A stretch of DNA of 32,470 nucleotides, from positions 1 through 32,470 of the forward strand of contig JANXLQ010000211.1 in the NCBI GenBank assembly GCA_025355085.1, written 5' to 3'. Position numbers and translations under genes: made by a program. The stretch is from Rhodopila sp. Its GTDB lineage: Bacteria > Pseudomonadota > Alphaproteobacteria > Acetobacterales > Acetobacteraceae. The notes beneath the pieces are model-generated. The model was not told the origin of the DNA. It worked only from the letters and a program-made list of their open reading frames with translations, and ran no database searches. Within the stretch, counting starts at the first letter, position 1. Each line of letters begins with the position of its first letter. Below are positions 8,907-17,635 of the stretch, piece after piece.

Positions 8907-9314
8907 ATGTCAGTCCCATTTTTCGCATGTATGTTACTTACAGCCTCGGTGTACCACTTGCCGCCGCGGGTGTTGCCATCGATTCTGGCGGTCGAGGGTG
9001 GCCGGCCGGGGTTGATTCATTCAAATAAAAATCTGTCGGAGGACCTGGGCCTGATGCAAATCAACACCATCTGGCTTCCGGCGCTCGGAAATCGAACCGG
9101 CATGGCACAAGCGGCAGTGCGGGATCGGTTGTTAAACGACTCCTGCTTCAACATCGCCGCCGCCGGCCTGATCATGCGGACATATCTCAATGAGACAAAG
9201 GGCGACCTCATGCAAGCGGTTGGGAATTATCATTCTCACACACCTGTGTTTAACCAGAACTATCAGGTCAAAGTGAAGAATGCGGCGCAAGTTATGTTTG
9301 CCCCAAGGCCGTGA
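8907..9314 (+). CDS. Small lytic transglycosylase (SLT-like) protein
   Basis: 'VLPSILAVEGGRPGLIHSNKNLSEDLGLMQINTIWLPAL' (catalytic E region and GLMQIN), 'AVGNYHSHTP'. Start could be 8859, 8898 or 8907. Confidence 0.82.
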   Translation: MSVPFFACMLLTASVYHLPPRVLPSILAVEGGRPGLIHSNKNLSEDLGLMQINTIWLPALGNRTGMAQAAVRDRLLNDSCFNIAAAGLIMRTYLNETKGDLMQAVGNYHSHTPVFNQNYQVKVKNAAQVMFAPRP

Positions 9315-9318
9315 CGCC

Positions 9319-11034
9319 ATGAGCAATCTGACCGTGGCGCCGTCCCCGTTGGACAGGCTTACAGACATCTTACTTGGTAGCGGGCAATGCGATGCCCGCG
9401 TGATCGAACGCGGTCGTCGTGTCGCGGAAGAAAACGGGCAGCGTCTGGATGCTGTGCTGCTGCAACTCGGACTGGTTTCAGAACGTGGACTGGCCGACGC
9501 GTTTGCGGCACTGCTCAATCTTCCGGTGGCCGGGGCGGACCGATATCCGCAAGACCAGCCATTGTACGCGGATCGCCTGACCGCGCGCTTTCTCCGCCAC
9601 GCTCGCGCACTGCCCGTAGCGATAGAGCGGGGTGAGGCCGACACGCTGGTACTGGCGATGGCGGACCCGTTGGATATTTTCACGCCCGCTGCGGTCGCGT
9701 CCGCCACCGGCTTGAAAGTATGCCTGGAAGTCGCCGTGCCGATCGAATTAGATGCCGCATTTAATCGCCTTTACCCGGATCAGGAGACTCTACAGACAGC
9801 CGAAGTAATGGCTGTAGGCGATCCGCTGGAGGCAGACACCGAGCGTCTTAAGGATCTGGCGAGTGAGGCTCCGGTTATTCGGCTTGTTAACCAGATGATT
9901 ACACGCGCTGTCGAAACCCGGGCGTCCGACATCCATATCGAACCTTTCGAGGACCGGCTGCGCGTGCGCTACCGGTACGATGGACAACTACAGGAGGCGG
10001 ACAGCCCGCCGCCTCGGCTTGCCGCAGCGATTATCTCCCGCGTGAAGATCATGGCTAAGTTGGACATCGCCGAACGTCGCCTGCCGCAAGATGGCCGTAT
10101 TAAACTCGCGGTGCGCGGGCAAGAGATCGATTTCCGGGTTTCCACCATTCCGTCTCTGTACGGCGAAACGGTGGTCATGCGCATTCTCGATCGCAGTGCT
10201 GTCGTGTTCGACTATGCCCGCCTTGGATTGTCCCCGGCAGTCATTCAGAAATTCAGTGCTGCTTTGGAAGTTCCAAACGGCATCGTCCTCGTCACCGGCC
10301 CGACCGGCAGCGGCAAGACCACGACACTTTATACCGGGTTGCTTGCCCTGAACGCCGTGACCCGAAAGATCGTCACTGTCGAGGACCCGATCGAGTATCA
10401 GCTTCGCGGCATCAATCAAATCCAGGCACACGTCCAGATTGGCCTGACCTTCGCCAGCTTGCTGCGCTCTATCCTGCGGCAGGACCCCGACATTATTATG
10501 GTGGGAGAGATCCGCGACGCTGAAACCGCCCAGATCGCGGTGCAGGCAGCGCTGACCGGACATCTAGTGCTTTCAACGCTGCACACCAACTCGGCCGCCG
10601 CCGCAATCACCAGGTTGCGTGACATGGGGGTTGAAGACTACCTGCTGACGGCGGTGCTACGGGGTGTACTTGCGCAACGGCTGATCCGCCGCCTGTGTAC
10701 TGTTTGCCGCAATCCGGCCCCGGCCTCCCCCGAACTCATCAGGCGTTTCGGACTGGATCGCCACTGCGTCAACGATCCGATCACCTTGTATCACCCGGTC
10801 GGCTGTCCCGCCTGTCGCCAGACCGGCTTTCGCGGCCGCACCGGTATTGCCGAGTTCCTGGAACTCGGTCCGGATATCGAACGCCTCATCTTCGATCGTG
10901 CGGATCACCCCACGATCGAGCGCGCCGCCATAGCCGGGGGCATGCAGGTCATGCTCGACGCAGGCATCGCCGCCGCGCTGGCCGGTGAAACAACGATCGA
11001 GGAAGTCGTGCGCAGCGTCCGGCTGGACGGATGA
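9319..11034 (+). CDS. gspE: Type II secretion ATPase GspE
   Basis: Walker A 'VTGPTGSGKTTTLYTGL', 'VEDPIEYQLRGINQIQ', 'LRQDPDIIMVGEIRDAETAQIAVQAALTGHLVLSTLHTN', Zn motif 'CTVC...CPAC'. Confidence 0.97.
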   Translation: MSNLTVAPSPLDRLTDILLGSGQCDARVIERGRRVAEENGQRLDAVLLQLGLVSERGLADAFAALLNLPVAGADRYPQDQPLYADRLTARFLRHARALPVAIERGEADTLVLAMADPLDIFTPAAVASATGLKVCLEVAVPIELDAAFNRLYPDQETLQTAEVMAVGDPLEADTERLKDLASEAPVIRLVNQMITRAVETRASDIHIEPFEDRLRVRYRYDGQLQEADSPPPRLAAAIISRVKIMAKLDIAERRLPQDGRIKLAVRGQEIDFRVSTIPSLYGETVVMRILDRSAVVFDYARLGLSPAVIQKFSAALEVPNGIVLVTGPTGSGKTTTLYTGLLALNAVTRKIVTVEDPIEYQLRGINQIQAHVQIGLTFASLLRSILRQDPDIIMVGEIRDAETAQIAVQAALTGHLVLSTLHTNSAAAAITRLRDMGVEDYLLTAVLRGVLAQRLIRRLCTVCRNPAPASPELIRRFGLDRHCVNDPITLYHPVGCPACRQTGFRGRTGIAEFLELGPDIERLIFDRADHPTIERAAIAGGMQVMLDAGIAAALAGETTIEEVVRSVRLDG

Positions 11035-12263
11035 CTATGCTGACGTTTCGCTACACCGCGATCGGACCCGGCGGCGATCTGCAAAGCGGCTTGATGGACG
11101 CCGCGACTCAGGCCGAGGTGATTGCCCGCCTGAAGGGTCAGGGCAACATGCCGGTACGCGCCGAACCGGCAACCGGCGAAACAAACTTTATGGCGATGCT
11201 GCGGACCAATCTCGGTGCCCGGCGAGGCCTGCGTAAACAAGAAGTCGCCGATCTCACCCGCGAACTCGCCACCATGCTCGCCGCCGGACAGGACCTGGAT
11301 CGCGCGCTGCACTACATGCAGGACACCGCCCCCTGCGCCCGGGTCACGAGGGTGGTGACAGGACTGCGGGATTCCGTTCGTGACGGTAACCCGCTGTCGG
11401 TAGCGTTGGGACGTTATCCCGGGAGTTTTTCCCGACTGCATGTCGGCCTGGTGCGTGCGGGGGAAGCCGGTGGAAAGCTCGCGGTGGCGCTTACCCGCAT
11501 GGCCGATTTGATGGATCGGCAACGCAGTATGTCGGCAACCGTCAGTTCCGCTCTGATTTACCCAGGGCTGTTGGTGGCGGCGGCGATCGGTTCGGTTACC
11601 CTTCTGCTCACACGGGTGTTGCCGCAGTTCGTTCCGATGTTCGAGCAGAGCGGGGCGACGCTGCCCGCGTCCACCCAGTTTCTTCTGGATGCGGGCAACG
11701 CAGTCTCCACCTACGGACTTCACGCGATGCTGGCACTGGGGTTGGTGCTGCTCGGTGTCCGGACGATGTTGCGCTGGCCGGGGCCGCGCTTGCTGGCGGA
11801 CCGGATGTTGTTGCATCTGCCGATTGTGGGGGCGTTGTTGCGCGAGGTTCTTGCCGCCCGCTTCACGCGTGTTCTGGGTACTCTGCTAGTCAATGGCGTT
11901 CCTTTGATCACCGCCCTGGGGGTAGTCCGCGATGCCTTGGGCAATCTAGCGGCCATCGACGCCGTGGATCGGGCGACCTCCAGCGCCCGCGGGGGCGGTG
12001 GGCTGGCCCAGCCGCTGTCCGAAACGCGCGTTTTCCCACCGCGCACAATTCACCTGATGCGCCTGGGTGAGGAAAACGCGCAGTTGGGACAGATGGCGCT
12101 ACGCGCAGCCGATATCCACGAGGAACGCACACGACTGGCGATGCAACGTTTGATCGCGCTGCTGGTGCCGGGGATAACGATTCTGATGGGCATGGCGATC
12201 GGGGGTATTGTCGCGTCGCTCATGACCGCGATGTTGAGCCTGAACGATCTCGCGGGAACCTGA
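11031..12263 (+). CDS. gspF: Type II secretion inner membrane protein GspF
   Basis: 'ELATMLAAGQDLDRALHYM', 'VRAGEAGGKLAVALTRMADLMDRQRSM', 'LIYPGLLVAAAIGSVTLLLTRVLPQFVPMFEQSG'; ATGA overlap with gspE. Confidence 0.95.
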   Translation: MTMLTFRYTAIGPGGDLQSGLMDAATQAEVIARLKGQGNMPVRAEPATGETNFMAMLRTNLGARRGLRKQEVADLTRELATMLAAGQDLDRALHYMQDTAPCARVTRVVTGLRDSVRDGNPLSVALGRYPGSFSRLHVGLVRAGEAGGKLAVALTRMADLMDRQRSMSATVSSALIYPGLLVAAAIGSVTLLLTRVLPQFVPMFEQSGATLPASTQFLLDAGNAVSTYGLHAMLALGLVLLGVRTMLRWPGPRLLADRMLLHLPIVGALLREVLAARFTRVLGTLLVNGVPLITALGVVRDALGNLAAIDAVDRATSSARGGGGLAQPLSETRVFPPRTIHLMRLGEENAQLGQMALRAADIHEERTRLAMQRLIALLVPGITILMGMAIGGIVASLMTAMLSLNDLAGT

Positions 12264-12639
12264 TTACGGGGGCGGAACCAGCGTGATGGATCAAAGGCGT
12301 CGCGGGAAAAGAACGGCGACAGTCCCGGCTCGGCCAGTCTGAGCCCGTACGGAGGACGAAAGCCATCATCCCGTCGCCCTCGGGGGGCCATGTTACGCGT
12401 CAGGATGGACGACAGGTTAGATTTTTGCTCTTGGATATGGTAAACGGCGGCATGATACCGGACTGTCCGAAGCAACCCGGCCACGCAGCCGATCGTGCCG
12501 CCGCCATGGCTTTCCTGGAAAAGCTTCGCGGCACGTAAGACGTTGCCCGGGCGGCCGGAGATTCAGGAGGCGGCGGCATTGGCCGATGCCATCGAGCTGT
12601 TGCTAACGACGCGGCGATCATAACGATAGGGACAACGTC

Positions 12640-13608
12640 ATGGACACTCCATCGATCTTGGGCAGCGGTGACTTCAGATATCGCCTGATCCCCGACTGGG
12701 CCCGCCTGCCAGATGGCTGGGACTTTAATGAAGTGGCAGCGGTGGCCGTCGATAGCCGCGACCAGGTGTACGTGTTCAGCCGCAGCGCGCATCCGGTCAC
12801 CGTGTTCGATCGCGACGGCAACTTCCTGCGCTCCTGGGGCGAGGGCATTTTCAAGCGCGCCCATGGGCTGAGCATGGCGCCCGATGACACGATTTTCTGC
12901 ACCGACGACGGCGACCACTCGGTGCGCCGCTGCACGCCTGAAGGCAAGATTCTGCTGACCCTCGGAACGCCCGGCACGCCGAAATCCTACATGGGCGGGG
13001 AGCCGTTTTGCCAGTGTACTCATACCGCGCTGTCGCCGGCTGGCGACATCTATGTGTCCGATGGGTATGGCAACGCCCGGGTACACAAATACTCGCCCGA
13101 TGGCCGCCTGATCATGTCATGGGGCAAGTCGGGCGTGGGCAAGGGCGAGTTCAATCTTCCGCATAACATCTGCTGCGACGAGGACGGCTGGGTCTATGTC
13201 GCCGACCGCGAGAATCATCGCGTGCAGATATTCGACGGCCAGGGCAGGTATGAAACCGAGTGGCGCGATCTGCACCGGCCGAGCGGGCTGTTTATTCCGC
13301 CGGGTGGTTGTCCGTATTGCTATGTGGGGGAGTGTGGGCCGACATTCGGGTTCAGCCGGAATGCTTCGAATCTTGGTCCCCGCGTGTCCATCGTCAGCAG
13401 GCAAGACGGCAAAATCCTTGCTCGGCTTGGCGACCGGACACCGGGTAATTTTCCCGGGCCGTTCACGTCACCGCACGGAATCGCCGCCGACTCGCGTGGC
13501 GACATCTATGTGGGTGAAGTCGCCAAGACCGGCTGGGGCAATCTGTTCCCCGGTGTGACCCCGCCGAAGCCGCGGGCCGTGCTGCAAAAACTTGTCAAGC
13601 TGGACTGA
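12640..13608 (+). CDS. NHL-repeat / six-bladed beta-propeller protein (peptidyl-alpha-hydroxyglycine lyase-like fold)
   Basis: Repeated blades 'GNFLRSWGEG', 'GDIYVSDGYGNARVHKYSPDGRLIMSWGKSGVGKGEFNLPHNICCDEDGWVYVADRENHRVQIFDGQGRYETEW'. Confidence 0.85.
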   Translation: MDTPSILGSGDFRYRLIPDWARLPDGWDFNEVAAVAVDSRDQVYVFSRSAHPVTVFDRDGNFLRSWGEGIFKRAHGLSMAPDDTIFCTDDGDHSVRRCTPEGKILLTLGTPGTPKSYMGGEPFCQCTHTALSPAGDIYVSDGYGNARVHKYSPDGRLIMSWGKSGVGKGEFNLPHNICCDEDGWVYVADRENHRVQIFDGQGRYETEWRDLHRPSGLFIPPGGCPYCYVGECGPTFGFSRNASNLGPRVSIVSRQDGKILARLGDRTPGNFPGPFTSPHGIAADSRGDIYVGEVAKTGWGNLFPGVTPPKPRAVLQKLVKLD

Positions 13609-13812
13609 AAGCGAGGCGCCCGATCGACGCTTTCCCCAAGGTCTGGGAAGAGTTGGACAACGCGCACGGCCGCTACGGGAAGCCGTTCGGCCCGCGTGCG
13701 ATTTATGGGCGCGAGCATTTCATGAATTCAGGCGATCGCGCACCAGCCACCCTTGCAACCTCCGCCCCTCTTTCGTAGGCTAATGCGAATTCGTACAAAA
13801 GGAGAGGCCGGG

Positions 13813-14736
13813 ATGCCACAATCGCAGGGAACCAGATTTACCGCCGATCCTCTGACCTTTATCGTCAGGCACCAACTCTGGGATGCCAATGTCGAGGATC
13901 ATTCGGACCAGGGTATATCCATCGAAGTGGCGGCCGATGTTGGCGGCACGGCGACCGTTTTGCTGCGCTTCAACTGCTTCGATATCGAGAAAAGCTATAT
14001 CTACGGCCCGGAAAATCCCGCACTGACGACCGATGGCCGTGTCGGCGGCGGCATGGGAGTACACTGCCGAATGGACCCGATCACCGATGGCAATTCCATC
14101 GGCTGGACCATCCGAACCCTGGGGCAAAAACTCCCCAGGATGCTGGACCGGGCGGGATACAAAGAAATCGCTGACGCAACCGACCTCACCACGGTGCAGC
14201 ACGTCCTGCCCGATGTGGAATCCTGCGCTAGAGAAACGTTTGTGTCCAAGCGGAACACAGTCAAACATAACCGCGGTACGGACATCTTCGAAGCCGGGAA
14301 CATCCGGTTTGGGCTGGAAATGCGGCGGCAGCGGAACGGTGACGGCGGCCTGGCGCTCCATGTGCTTGGCGACGTGGGCGGGTCGAAAGGGAAGGCATAC
14401 GTCGAAGAAACGGAGCTTCTGGCATTCGATTGTTTTTGGAACGGCGCGCATTACCACTATGGTCCGCGCAACAAGAACCATCGGATCAACTGGGATCTGA
14501 CAGTAATAGACGATCCGCTGGACTGGACCTTCGAGCAGATCGAGAACAAAAGGCTCGGCGCGATGATCGAGCGCGCCGGTTACCCGGGAATCGCAGCCGA
14601 CCTGGATCTGGACACAATCGCATCGGTCCTTCCGGCATTGAAAAAACGGGCCTTCGAGATGTACGAGGAAGGCGAGCGATTGACCGGGCACAAGGGATTG
14701 CCGCTTGAGTTCACCCCGAACATAGCCGCCCAATAG
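13813..14736 (+). CDS. Protein of unknown function with internal tandem domain duplication
   Basis: RBS-like AAAAGGAGAGG upstream of ATG 13813; two halves align ('DVGG..LLRFNCFDIEKSYIYGPEN' / 'DVGG..LLAFDCFWNGAHYHYGPRN'; 'RMLDRAGYKEIADATDLTTVQHVLP' / 'AMIERAGYPGIAADLDLDTIASVLP'). Confidence 0.8.
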   Translation: MPQSQGTRFTADPLTFIVRHQLWDANVEDHSDQGISIEVAADVGGTATVLLRFNCFDIEKSYIYGPENPALTTDGRVGGGMGVHCRMDPITDGNSIGWTIRTLGQKLPRMLDRAGYKEIADATDLTTVQHVLPDVESCARETFVSKRNTVKHNRGTDIFEAGNIRFGLEMRRQRNGDGGLALHVLGDVGGSKGKAYVEETELLAFDCFWNGAHYHYGPRNKNHRINWDLTVIDDPLDWTFEQIENKRLGAMIERAGYPGIAADLDLDTIASVLPALKKRAFEMYEEGERLTGHKGLPLEFTPNIAAQ

Positions 14737-14745
14737 CGTATCGCG

Positions 14746-14781
14746 AAGATGGTGGAGGGATCAGAAGACCTCCACCATCTT
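14746..14781 (+). terminator. Strong hairpin (13-bp stem) downstream of duplicated-domain gene
   Basis: AAGATGGTGGAGG (14746-14758) / CCTCCACCATCTT (14769-14781), 10 nt after stop. Confidence 0.75.
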
Positions 14782-15077
14782 ATACCAAGACGACCACTTC
14801 AGGCACAGCGACAGTCGCTGTCATATGCTTGGCGGTCTGGTCGTGATCCCACCGTCCTCATTTCTCGGCGCCATTGCAATCGGTCTTAAGCCCGAAGCCT
14901 CCGGCATGTGTACCATGCCATTGCCGACCTCGCCCCCTCCGGACATTCGTCGTCGCCTGTTTTCCGCTGGCCGGCCAGATGGAAAAATAACAAAGTTTCC
15001 AATCGAGTCAGACCAAGTTATCGTGCCATCGAGATGCTCGGACAGGCCGGTCATCCCCAGATTGCCGGAGAAAATAG

Positions 15078-15539
15078 ATGAAACGATATAAATTCGTTCT
15101 GCCAGGAGAAGGGGCCAATTACGATTGGACTAAAGACCATACATTCGTGAAGGTCTCGGCCGCTGATACTGGTGGCGCTTATTCGCTCATGGAAGATAAC
15201 CTGAAGCGTGAGTTCTCACTCGGCCTGCATCTGCATCGGCAGCATGCCGAAACATTCTATATTCTCGACGGTAATGTTGACTTCTACATCGATGGCGACT
15301 GGATGACAGCGTCCCCCGGTGCCACAATACATATCCCGCCTGGAACCCCGCATGCGGTTGTGCTGCCCGACGGACAAACTGGAAAGATGCTGATGGTTTT
15401 TCAACCATCCGGATTCGATCAATATCTCGCGGAACTTGCTCGGATGACCGAGGAAGATTTCGCCGATGAAAAACGCATGGAAGCCCTGAGCGAAAAGTAT
15501 GACCTCATCAGTTTGGGTGGAGTACCGTCTCGTACTTGA
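15078..15539 (+). CDS. Cupin-domain protein
   Basis: 'LGLHLHRQHAETFYILDGNVDFYIDG' and 'PGATIHIPPGTPHAVVLPDG' cupin motifs 1 and 2. Confidence 0.88.
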   Translation: MKRYKFVLPGEGANYDWTKDHTFVKVSAADTGGAYSLMEDNLKREFSLGLHLHRQHAETFYILDGNVDFYIDGDWMTASPGATIHIPPGTPHAVVLPDGQTGKMLMVFQPSGFDQYLAELARMTEEDFADEKRMEALSEKYDLISLGGVPSRT

Positions 15540-15596
15540 TCGGCCAGCGGTGCGAGCCGAGCGGTTGAGTGTCCTTATTGCCGGAAGCAAAATGGA

Positions 15597-16337
15597 ATGG
15601 AGTTTTTGGCATTACCGATAGATGAGACAGACGAAAGTTGGGTCAGTGCGTGGCGCCAGGCTCTGGACGCTGAAGAACTGGCACAGGCGGATCGGTTCCG
15701 GCGTGCGGCGGACCGCACTCGGTACATCGCCGCTCATGCTCTGTTACGAACAGCGATCAGTGCGGCCTCCGGTCGCCCGCCGGCATCCCTGACGCTGACG
15801 CGTGGACCCTACGGCAAGCCGTTTCTGCCTGCGACTCCGGCATTGCATTTCAATTTGACGCATACTGCCGGGTTGGTCGCGGTTGCATTACATAGCTCTC
15901 CTATCGGCTGCGATGCCGAACCAGCCAACCGGCACATGGAGGAAGGGGTGCTGTACATGATGGCAGCGGAGGAGCGCGGTTGGTTAAGGAGATTGCCTCC
16001 TGGTGCGGTCAGAGACAGGGCTTTCATCAAATTATGGGTAATAAAAGAGGCTTTTTCAAAAGCACTCGGTCTTGGTCTTTCCCTGGATCCTTCAGCTTAC
16101 GCTTTTGATTGCGCCGGGGAAAAAATGAACCTGTGCCGTGCCCCGGCCGCCCACACCCGCGATATTATCTGGAATTTTTCCACAACCCTCTTTGGATTAA
16201 ATCATTGGGTCGCACTGGCTGTTCAGGGCGATCCTGGTTCCGCCGGCCTACCTTCTCCCCGCCATTTGTCTGCCGGCGTTGTCGCCGGGGCCGCGACGGA
16301 TGGGTTGCCACTCCGGTTATCCGCCCTGCCCGGTTAA
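15597..16337 (+). CDS. 4'-phosphopantetheinyl transferase (Sfp-type)
   Basis: 'LTRGPYGKPFL..ALHFNLTHTAGLVAVAL', 'IGCDAE', 'FIKLWVIKEAFSKALGLGLSLD'. Confidence 0.92.
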   Translation: MEFLALPIDETDESWVSAWRQALDAEELAQADRFRRAADRTRYIAAHALLRTAISAASGRPPASLTLTRGPYGKPFLPATPALHFNLTHTAGLVAVALHSSPIGCDAEPANRHMEEGVLYMMAAEERGWLRRLPPGAVRDRAFIKLWVIKEAFSKALGLGLSLDPSAYAFDCAGEKMNLCRAPAAHTRDIIWNFSTTLFGLNHWVALAVQGDPGSAGLPSPRHLSAGVVAGAATDGLPLRLSALPG

Positions 16338-16348
16338 GCGTCGATGCA

Positions 16349-16384
16349 GATGCCTCCAGCCGGGTTGACCTGATTGGAGGCATC
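16349..16384 (+). terminator. Hairpin downstream of the phosphopantetheinyl transferase gene
   Basis: GATGCCTCCA / TGGAGGCATC 10-bp inverted repeat, 16-nt loop, 12 nt after stop 16337. Confidence 0.6.
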
Positions 16385-16628
16385 TATCCCTGGCATATAA
16401 TTACGAAATCCGTCTGAATATATCCGCTTCGGCATCACAGATGTTGAACGATCGTCCGCTGCCGGGTGCGGCAGAACCAGGTTGCATCGAACCTATATGA
16501 AGCCGAAGCGTGCCATCCGCACTTCGGCTAAAAATCGCGGGTACCGGGGCATTTTTCTACGTCGGTGTGTCAAAATGCGAAGGGCACAGGCCACCGATTT
16601 GGAGGTCTGTGCCCAACGGTAAAGCGTT

Positions 16629-16650
16629 CCAGTTCGGTTTCCCGAACTGG
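16629..16650 (-). terminator. Hairpin just downstream of the (-) strand outer membrane protein gene
   Basis: CCAGTTCGG-TTTC-CCGAACTGG; 9-bp perfect stem adjacent to stop at 16658. Confidence 0.65.
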
Positions 16651-16657
16651 CCCGGTA

Positions 16658-17560
16658 TCAGAAATGTATGCCAACGCCAAAGTACGGGGTCAGCTCGATG
16701 GCGCCGCCATCGTTCTTTGTGGGATTGCCGAACTTGTTATACCAATACTGAACGCCAACGAACGCGTCGAATACATGGGGTTTGGAGTGAAAGACCTCAC
16801 CAACATCAAGAATCAGGCTGCTATAGGTATAGAACTCTGTCTTCGTATGGACCCCAAGCGTGTCGGTACCCTTTGGGCCCGTTACGTTGAAGACGCCTTC
16901 CCAGCGCACAGGTAAGTTGATGAGGGGGTCCAGATACTGGGTCCAGGACAACTCGGTATTCCACGTTGGATTGTAGTTTTCGGACCTGTTCGTGAAACCT
17001 TGATGACCCCATTCTTTTGCGAAGTGGACGGCAAAGGTCACTGAGCCTGGCAGGTCGAAGTAGAAAATCGGGCCAAGCAGCAGGAACTTGCGACGAGGTG
17101 CGTACTGCGTGTCTTTCCAATTCAGATCGCCACCGAATTCAAACATCAGGTCTCTCACGCCCGGCATCGTGATCGGCGGAAGGCCAAAGCCGGTGGCGCT
17201 GACATCGCCACGATACGTGGTATAGAATTCCGTCGCGCCAGAGCCGCTAATCGCTGGGTCGTTTTTATCGGAAAACAGACCGGTAACTGTCAAGCTGTTC
17301 CAAACCATACCACCGGTATCGATATGTTCAAAATGGGCCATGTTCTTGACGATATCCTTGCCCTTATTCGGCTTGCCCAGAACGTTGATGCCAGGCTCGT
17401 GCGACAAGGGTTGGACACGAAACCAAACCTGGTCGTCGTACGTTACCGGGGGGGCCTCGAAACTCACGGCCGGCGGCGCGTCGGCAGCACGAGCAGTTGG
17501 GACGGCGAGTGCTGCCAGTGCGATTGCACCGGCTGCGAATATCCTGTTGGGCGTATTCAT
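16658..17560 (-). CDS. Outer membrane channel protein, Tsx-like / nucleoside-specific porin family
   Basis: Signal peptide 'MNTPNRIFAAGAIALAALAVPTARA', alternating beta-strand pattern, terminal aromatic '..TPYFGVGIHF', Tsx-like 'KPHVFDAFVGVQYWYNKFGN'. Confidence 0.7.
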   Translation of the reverse strand: MNTPNRIFAAGAIALAALAVPTARAADAPPAVSFEAPPVTYDDQVWFRVQPLSHEPGINVLGKPNKGKDIVKNMAHFEHIDTGGMVWNSLTVTGLFSDKNDPAISGSGATEFYTTYRGDVSATGFGLPPITMPGVRDLMFEFGGDLNWKDTQYAPRRKFLLLGPIFYFDLPGSVTFAVHFAKEWGHQGFTNRSENYNPTWNTELSWTQYLDPLINLPVRWEGVFNVTGPKGTDTLGVHTKTEFYTYSSLILDVGEVFHSKPHVFDAFVGVQYWYNKFGNPTKNDGGAIELTPYFGVGIHF

Positions 17561-17581
17561 GTTGTCTCCGTGAGCAAGTTG

Positions 17582-17600
17582 CGGCCGCTTAACGCGGCCG
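17582..17600 (-). terminator. Hairpin CGGCCGC-TTAAC-GCGGCCG between MBL and outer membrane protein genes
   Basis: 7-bp GC stem, 5-nt loop, between 17560 (start) and 17636 (stop); orientation ambiguous. Confidence 0.5.
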
Positions 17601-17635
17601 GTTTTGTGTTAAAAATCGGAACATGACGGCGTGAC

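Noticed and set aside
10905-11816. 303-aa ORF on the minus strand
   Set aside because: Antisense to gspE/gspF; low-complexity Gln/His/Arg-rich translation typical of a shadow frame.
12400-13086. 228-aa minus-strand ORF
   Set aside because: Mostly antisense to the NHL propeller gene; no domain recognised.
13560-13612. Programmed frameshift extending the NHL protein (CAAAAAC)
   Set aside because: The A-run is not in the required phase for a canonical -1 slippery heptamer; only the downstream remnant is reported.
13780-14733. 317-aa ORF on the minus strand
   Set aside because: Antisense shadow of the duplicated-domain gene, whose plus-strand frame has clear internal homology, RBS and terminator.
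14821-15091. Overlapping small ORFs on both strands (77 aa - and 88 aa +)
   Set aside because: No recognisable motifs and no clear RBS; cannot decide if either is real, so not called.
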